From NCBI GenBank assembly GCA_964472545.1, contig CAYYNP010000011.1, positions 1 to 64,000 of the forward strand: a stretch of 64,000 bases of DNA. Reading direction: 5' to 3'. Numbering within the stretch: the first letter of the stretch is position 1; each line of letters begins with the position of its first letter. Origin of the DNA: CAYYNP01 sp964472545. Lineage in GTDB: Bacteria; Planctomycetota; Planctomycetia; Pirellulales; Thermoguttaceae. The notes beneath the pieces are model-generated. The model did no database searches. It was not told where the DNA came from and saw only the letters and a list, made by a program, of their open reading frames with translations. Shown here in pieces: positions 59,525-64,000 of this stretch. The translations under genes and the position numbers were made by a program.

Positions 59525-59640
59525 GGGTGGCTGGGGTCGGAGCACGAGGAACGAGTGCGGAGCCCCCAGATGCTTCACGTCTTCAACGACACAACCTGGG
59601 GGCTCGGTGCTCGTCCCTCGCACCTCGACCCCAGCCACCC
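59525..59640. repeat. Long inverted repeat, 45-bp arms, GTGGCTGGGG family
   Basis: The arms at 59525-59569 and 59596-59640 match at about 80% of positions. They fill the gap between convergent proB and the next gene. The arm start GGGTGGCTGGGG also occurs alone near 37154 and opens the inverted repeat at 25327. Confidence 0.85.
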
Positions 59641-59677
59641 GTCGCTGTGTGCGTGCCATTCGATGCCGATACGCCGA

Positions 59678-60085
59678 CTAGAACCCAAACCACCGCCGCG
59701 GCTTTGGTGGCGGGAGGGCAATCCGCCGGCAGATCTCCATCAACTGCGATAGGGGCAGCGTGGGAATCGCGTCTCGTGAATGGCCTATCGTGTCGCGCAC
59801 CGAGGCTTCAGCCCGCCCTGAGCGGCCGACAAACCACCCATGGAACCAATGCACCAGCAAGCCGCGCAGTTCCTCTTGGTGTGACGGCACTTCCTCGCTT
59901 GCCTGAAACGTGATTCCGTGCTCGTGGTCGCAAGCGATAGTCAGCAGTCGTCCTTCTCCGTCGTAGTACTTGTCGGCGGGGCCAAGGTAGTCTGCTTCCA
60001 GATGATATGCCGCCGCTTCGACCGAGGCGTAGATCTCCACGCCGCAACCGTCGGTCTCGTAGAGGATGATCGGTGGCGTGATCAC
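59678..60085 (-). CDS. Small protein of unknown function
   Basis: This 135-aa protein starts at a GTG with GGAG 10 nt upstream: MITPPIILYETDGCGVEIYA, then SVEAAAYHLEADYLGPADKY. The later segment LHWFHGWF/LVHWFHGWFVGR is aromatic and the C terminus PPPKPRRWFGF is basic. There is no signal peptide or recognised domain; the N-terminal part resembles immunity-protein-like or SUKH-like folds only vaguely. It lies 44 nt downstream of the isomerase-like gene and may be cotranscribed. The same GGAGTG-N2-CACACC-GTG start context recurs at the methyltransferase gene. Confidence 0.6.
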   Translation of the reverse strand: MITPPIILYETDGCGVEIYASVEAAAYHLEADYLGPADKYYDGEGRLLTIACDHEHGITFQASEEVPSHQEELRGLLVHWFHGWFVGRSGRAEASVRDTIGHSRDAIPTLPLSQLMEICRRIALPPPKPRRWFGF

Positions 60086-60129
60086 GGTGTGCGCACTCCG
60101 ATGACGGCGCGTGCGTGTCCGCGTTTTCC

Positions 60130-60957
60130 CTACGACTCGGCCAACTCCGCCAAACACCGCTGCATATACTCGATACTCTCGCGGGCCAGCCGCTCGATGC
60201 CGGGGGTGTAGTCGAAAACCTCGACCGAGACCCAGCCCGGGTAGTCGGCCTCGCCGAGCGCGCGAAGGATCGGGCGGAAGTCCAACTCGCCGAAGCCGGG
60301 GCCTTGCAGGTTGGCGTCGTTGGCGTGGAAGTGGGCCAGCATGGCGTGGTTCGCGGCGATCAACTCGGGGATCGACGCCGTTTCGGTGACCATCGCCTTG
60401 CAATCGAGGTGCAGCCGGACCTGCGGCGAGGCGATCATCTCGGCCAACTCGACCGCGTCGTCGGTGGTCACCATGAACGTCGTTTCGGCCGGCCCCAGCG
60501 GCTCCAGGGCAACCACCACGTCCGTCTGTTCCAGCGCCGGCACGGCCGCTTGGAAGACCTCGGCCGCGTAGCGCATCGCTTCGTCGCGACTTACGCCCGG
60601 CAGCAGGTTCCGCTGCTGGGGCGAGCCGCAGACCATCACCTTGCCGCCCAAGTCGGCACACAGCCGGGCCAACTCGCCGAGGTAGTCGACCGTCTGCTTT
60701 CGCACGTCGGCCTCGGGGCTGGTCAGATAGAATCCTTCGGTTTTGGCCAGCAGCCAGTGCAGCCCCACGACCTCCAGCCCGGCCGCGTCGGCTTGGCGGC
60801 GAACCTCGGCCCGTTTCGCCGCGGAGATATCGGTGGCGTAGTCGGAGATCGTAAACGGGGCGATTTCGATCCCCGTATATCCGCACTCCGCCGCAGAGGC
60901 GAACGCCCGATCGAACGGCCAATCTTGGAAGGTCTCGTTGCAGACGGCGAATTTCAT
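60130..60957 (-). CDS. Sugar phosphate isomerase/epimerase-like TIM-barrel protein
   Basis: This 275-aa protein belongs to the AP-endonuclease-2/xylose-isomerase-like TIM-barrel family. It shows MKFAVCNETFQDWPFDRAFA, YTGIEIAPFTISDY, VVGLHWLLAKTEG, VVVALEPLGPAETTFM, LHLDCKAMVTETA, FHANDANLQGPGFGELDF and VSVEVFDYTPG. Acidic and His residues in the EPLG, HLD, HAND and VEVFD blocks form the metal site. The reaction is probably an epimerisation or isomerisation of a sugar; the exact substrate is unknown. The start has a GGGAGAGAG site. Confidence 0.88.
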   Translation of the reverse strand: MKFAVCNETFQDWPFDRAFASAAECGYTGIEIAPFTISDYATDISAAKRAEVRRQADAAGLEVVGLHWLLAKTEGFYLTSPEADVRKQTVDYLGELARLCADLGGKVMVCGSPQQRNLLPGVSRDEAMRYAAEVFQAAVPALEQTDVVVALEPLGPAETTFMVTTDDAVELAEMIASPQVRLHLDCKAMVTETASIPELIAANHAMLAHFHANDANLQGPGFGELDFRPILRALGEADYPGWVSVEVFDYTPGIERLARESIEYMQRCLAELAES

Positions 60958-60977
60958 CGTTTCTCTCTCCCTGGCGG

Positions 60978-61922
60978 TCAGTGAAGCGGCAACTCCTGCT
61001 GCCCACGGGCGGGGGCGCGCTTCGAGCGTTTGCGTTTAGGGGTCTTATGGCGGTTGTCGAGTCGGCGGCCGTTGGCGGTGGTCGGCGCGCTGACCAGCGG
61101 CTCCGGGGCGCCGTCGAGCGGATCGCCCGGCGTGATCCCCCCCAGCCGCTTGCGAACTTGCTGGGCGTACTGCTTGGACAACTCGAACCCAAGATACCGC
61201 CGCTGGAGCTTCTTGGCCACGGTCAGCGTCGTGCCGCTGCCGGCAAACGGATCGAGGACCGCCTCGCCCTCGTTGCTGCACGCGCGGACAATCCGCCCCA
61301 GCAGTTGCTCGGGCATCTGGCAGCCATGCCAGCCTTTGCGCTCCTTGAACGTGCCGCAGACACGGGGGAAATACCACGTATCCTCATCGGCCGCAAACCC
61401 TTTGGGCAAATCCTGCGGTCGCAGGATCCACGTGTCGTCGGGCAGGCGGCCTTTGGGATTGGCCCGTTTGTCGCCGTAGACCAACTGCCGGGCCGACGGC
61501 ACGCGGATGGCGTCGAGATTGAATGTGAACGCCTCCGGATCTTTCACCATATGGAACAGGTGGGCGTGCGACCGGCTGAACTTCGCTTTGCAGTTGACCC
61601 CGAACGTGTAATACCACACGACCCAACTGCGGCACGTCAAGCCGTGCTCCTGCTGCAACATCACCTTCAGTTCGGCCGCGTACTCGTCGCCGATCGCCAG
61701 CCAAAAGGTCCCGTCCGGCTTCAGCACGCGAACCACCTGGGCGGTCCATTCGCGACTCCAATCGAGGTACTTCTCCGCCTCGATCCGGTCGTCGTACTCG
61801 TCGTATTCGTAGCCGATGTTGAACGGCGGATCGGCAAAAACCAGATCGATCGCCCCGTCGTCGATCTTCTTCATCCCGGCGATGCAGTCTTTGTTCTGTA
61901 GTGTGTCGATGCGAGGTGGCAC
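60978..61922 (-). CDS. Orphan adenine-N6 DNA methyltransferase (beta class)
   Basis: This 314-aa protein has the catalytic DPPFNIGY motif (residues 31-38) before the SAM-binding LDPFAGSGTT motif (~225-232), the beta-class order seen in type II/III and cell-cycle adenine methyltransferases. Other blocks are FWLAIGDEYAAELKVML and FELSKQYAQQVRKRL. The C-terminal ~55 residues are basic (TPKRKRSKRAPARG) and may bind DNA. No restriction endonuclease gene is beside it, so it is probably a solitary methyltransferase with a regulatory role. The start GTG at 61922 has GGAG 10 nt upstream. Confidence 0.9.
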   Translation of the reverse strand: MPPRIDTLQNKDCIAGMKKIDDGAIDLVFADPPFNIGYEYDEYDDRIEAEKYLDWSREWTAQVVRVLKPDGTFWLAIGDEYAAELKVMLQQEHGLTCRSWVVWYYTFGVNCKAKFSRSHAHLFHMVKDPEAFTFNLDAIRVPSARQLVYGDKRANPKGRLPDDTWILRPQDLPKGFAADEDTWYFPRVCGTFKERKGWHGCQMPEQLLGRIVRACSNEGEAVLDPFAGSGTTLTVAKKLQRRYLGFELSKQYAQQVRKRLGGITPGDPLDGAPEPLVSAPTTANGRRLDNRHKTPKRKRSKRAPARGQQELPLH

Positions 61923-62048
61923 GGTGTGGTCACTCCTTGGCGGCCGTTGCCGCCGGTCTTCCGTGGTCGCAGAGTTCCGATTCCATTGGTGCGGTCCTGG
62001 TGGCCGCAGCCGTTCGCAGTATACTGGTGATGGGGCCTTGGAGAAACC

Positions 62049-63215
62049 ATGCCCGATCGCCCCAAATTCCTGTTCGCCACCTGCCAGCGTGGCGCAGAGC
62101 GGGCCGTCAAGGGGGAGTTGACGCGGCGATGGCCGGAGTTTCGCTTTGCCTTCTCGCGGCCGGGGTTCTTGACGTTTCGGCTGCCGGAAGATCATCACCT
62201 GCCGGCGGCGTTCGATCTGCGGAGCGTGTTCGCCCGGACGTTCGGCTTCTCGCTGGGCAAGGCCGACGGCAACGACGCCCAGCAGCGCGCCCGTCAGGTT
62301 TGGCAGATCGTCGGCGAGGTGCCCGTGCAGCGGATTCACGTCTGGCAACGGGAGGGGAACTCGGTCGGACCATCCACAGAACCGACCGGTGAGGACGTCG
62401 CAACGGCCACGCCCAGTCTCGCAGCGGAGGCCGAAGCCGCGATCCGGCGGCAATGTCCCCGGCCGGACGACCTGGCAGCGGACACCGGAGACGAACCCCC
62501 GCCCCCCGATCCCTCGCCCCCCGATCCCTCGCCCGCCGAACGCGGCGACTTGGTCTTGGATTGCATCCTCGTCGAGCCCGACCAGTGGTGGGTGGGCTAT
62601 CATCGGGCCGTGTCCGTGCCGTCGCGATGGCCCGGCGGGACGTTCCCTCTCGAGTTGCCCGAACACGCCGTCAGCCGGGCGTGGTTGAAGATGGAAGAGG
62701 CCCTGCGGTGGTCGCAACTGCCGATCCGCGCCGACGCCCGCGTGGCCGAGATCGGCAGCGCACCCGGCGGAGCCAGCCAGGCCTTGTTGGACCGCCGGCT
62801 GAGGGTCACCGGCATCGATCCGGCCGAGATGCACGCCGACGTGCTGGCCCATCCGGAATTCACGCACCTGCGTCGCCGGGTCAAGGAGGTCCGCCGCCGG
62901 GAGTTCCGCAAGATCCGCTGGCTGACGGCCGACATGAACGTCGCGCCGTCGTACACGCTCGACGCCGTCGGGCGGATTGTGACCCATCGTGAGATCAGCA
63001 TCCGCGGGCTTCTGCTGACGTTGAAGCTTCCCGAGTGGAAGTTGGCCGAACAGGTGCCCGAGTTTCTCGAACGGGTTCGCGGGTGGGGCTACAACGTGGT
63101 GCGGGCGCGTCAACTGGTGCATAACCGCCAGGAGCTTTGCGTGGCCGCGCTGCAACGCCCCTTCCGCCGCAAGCCCACCGGCAAACGGCGGGAGAAGCGA
63201 GCCGGTACTGTCTAG
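62049..63215 (+). CDS. RlmM-like 23S rRNA ribose methyltransferase
   Basis: This 388-aa protein starts MPDRPKFLFATCQRGAERAV, an RlmM/THUMP-type N terminus, and has an FtsJ-like methyltransferase domain in its second half. The SAM motif is EIGSAPGGASQALL (~233-246), then GIDPAEM, ADMNVAP and the catalytic Lys region LLTLKLPEWKLAEQV. RlmM methylates the 2'-OH of a cytidine in 23S rRNA domain V. A Pro/Asp-rich linker with a duplicated PPDPSP unit (about 155-167) separates the halves and is unusual. The basic tail ends KRREKRAG. It is divergent from the methyltransferase gene. Confidence 0.85.
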   Translation: MPDRPKFLFATCQRGAERAVKGELTRRWPEFRFAFSRPGFLTFRLPEDHHLPAAFDLRSVFARTFGFSLGKADGNDAQQRARQVWQIVGEVPVQRIHVWQREGNSVGPSTEPTGEDVATATPSLAAEAEAAIRRQCPRPDDLAADTGDEPPPPDPSPPDPSPAERGDLVLDCILVEPDQWWVGYHRAVSVPSRWPGGTFPLELPEHAVSRAWLKMEEALRWSQLPIRADARVAEIGSAPGGASQALLDRRLRVTGIDPAEMHADVLAHPEFTHLRRRVKEVRRREFRKIRWLTADMNVAPSYTLDAVGRIVTHREISIRGLLLTLKLPEWKLAEQVPEFLERVRGWGYNVVRARQLVHNRQELCVAALQRPFRRKPTGKRREKRAGTV

Positions 63216-63363
63216 CCAAGTTGCCTAGTCATGTTTACCTGACGGCTTCACATGCAGTTTCACTATTGTGCGGCAGATAGGCGCTTTTACGACTCAAGGC
63301 AAGGCACGTGTTGCGCCGATCCACGCCCTATGATCGGTACTCCACGTGCAGCCCGTTGGCGGA

Positions 63364-63392
63364 TTGACCGTGACGTAGCCCCTCCCTAGAAT
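63364..63392 (+). promoter_or_regulatory. Sigma-70-type promoter for the window-edge gene
   Basis: TTGACC (63364-63369), a 17-nt spacer and TAGAAT (63387-63392) lie about 168 nt before the ATG at 63561, implying a long leader. The 345-bp gap 63216-63560 contains nothing else I can identify. Confidence 0.5.
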
Positions 63393-63560
63393 GGTCATAG
63401 CCCGGCCGGCCACGCCGGGTCTTGCGTCGAAGCCGACCTTCGGCATCCCCCCGAACGTTACCCACCTGTAAATCGCCAGCCATTCCAGTCCGGCCGCGTG
63501 CGGCGTCGCGTGAGGGCGGCGCCGATACAGCGATGTGAGCAACACCAGAGGAGACTTGCA

Positions 63561-64000
63561 ATGAGAGCAGGTTGTGCATCGTGGTCCCGGTCTCTGCGCA
63601 TTCTTGTCGTGCTGGCCGCGTCCGCGTTGGCCGTGGTGCTGGTGTCCGGCACGCTGGCGGCCGTCTCCGGGGAAGATGCGGTGACCTCGAGTGGCGACGC
63701 TCCGGCGGATCCGACGCCGGATAGGGACCTGCGTCCCGAGATCTCCGAAGACCCCGAAATCTCCGAGAGATCTGAAGACGCACGCGGCGAGTCGGAGCCG
63801 CAAGGTACGGCGGGGTCGGGCGAAACGTCGGAGTCGCCGGGCGAGACGGAGGCCGATGACGATGCGGCCGATGACGATGCGGCCGATGACGATGCGGCGG
63901 CTGGCGATTCGGCGGCTGGCGAGGAAGCCGCCGCAGACCAGGTGCCCGAGTGGGTCGGCGAGCGGCTGGCCGCGGCGATGGTCGACTTGCTGACCAAGGA
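63561..64000 (+). CDS. Exported acidic protein, partial (runs off the window)
   Basis: An open frame starts at the ATG at 63561, with an AGAGGAGA site 7 nt upstream, and runs to the window end without a stop (146 codons seen). The signal peptide is SLRILVVLAASALAVVLVSG with cleavage near LAA. The next ~100 residues are very acidic and disordered, with SEDPEISERSED and three copies of ADDDA (DNA 63852-63896, 15-bp repeat GCCGATGACGATGCG). A more ordered part begins with QVPEWVGERLAAAMVDLL. Function cannot be judged from this fragment. Confidence 0.8.
   Translation, partial: MRAGCASWSRSLRILVVLAASALAVVLVSGTLAAVSGEDAVTSSGDAPADPTPDRDLRPEISEDPEISERSEDARGESEPQGTAGSGETSESPGETEADDDAADDDAADDDAAAGDSAAGEEAAADQVPEWVGERLAAAMVDLLTK

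Overview
The window looks like chromosomal DNA of a planctomycete (Planctomycetota, probably Pirellulales-like). The sequence is GC-rich. It encodes several PEP-CTERM sorting-signal proteins, an ECF sigma factor coupled to a Ser/Thr kinase with TPRs, many SUMF1/FGE-type domains, a Cys-type sulfatase and a membrane protein with the N-terminal 'WYQFSLRTL' segment typical of this phylum. Taxonomy is inferred from gene content only. No rRNA, tRNA, CRISPR array, transposase or reverse transcriptase was seen.

Region 1 (138-10075, minus strand) is a compact ten-gene operon and the strongest candidate for an undescribed system. In transcription order it encodes a repeat-type scaffold protein, an Hsp70-like ATPase with a CxxC...CxxC insertion, FGE-fold protein 1, Ycf46-like AAA ATPase 1, FGE-fold protein 2, a DUF1257 (Ycf35-like) protein, a DUF2997 protein, AAA ATPase 2, FGE-fold protein 3 and a small radical-SAM activase. 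Most junctions are 4-8 nt start/stop overlaps. None of the FGE-fold proteins keeps the FGE catalytic cysteines. A plausible reading is recognition modules (FGE folds) working with two AAA remodelling motors and a chaperone-like ATPase.

Region 2 (10415-22619, minus strand) holds secreted and signalling genes: three PEP-CTERM proteins (two with HAF-type repeats), a 13-bp tandem repeat, a TPR Ser/Thr kinase with its ECF sigma factor, and a cluster of three SUMF1-domain proteins (TM-LRR, lipoprotein, PEP-CTERM) plus another PEP-CTERM protein. A ~150-bp direct repeat lies at 1-150 and again at 22788-22936, bracketing regions 1 and 2.

Region 3 (23392-40000) carries a gamma-glutamyltransferase, a Gly/Met-rich secreted protein, an enlarged membrane pyrophosphatase, an SPFH protein with a coiled-coil partner, a HEAT lipoprotein, a diadenylate-cyclase-domain protein, a large exported protein of unknown function and an 877-aa protein that reads as two PEP-CTERM proteins fused in frame.

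Region 4 (40235-53277) has cheW and a chemoreceptor that share a conserved upstream leader element, a PhoPQ-related hydrolase, an MMPL/RND exporter converging on a sulfatase (both stops inside one CTAG), a duplicated parvulin-type isomerase and threonine aldolase.

Region 5 (53562-64000) has a TonB-dependent receptor, a NusG/RfaH-like factor, purF, proB, a sugar-phosphate isomerase-like protein, an orphan adenine-N6 DNA methyltransferase, an RlmM-like rRNA methyltransferase and the start of an acidic exported protein cut by the window edge. Intergenic spaces repeatedly hold long inverted repeats of several distinct families, mostly at gene 3' ends.
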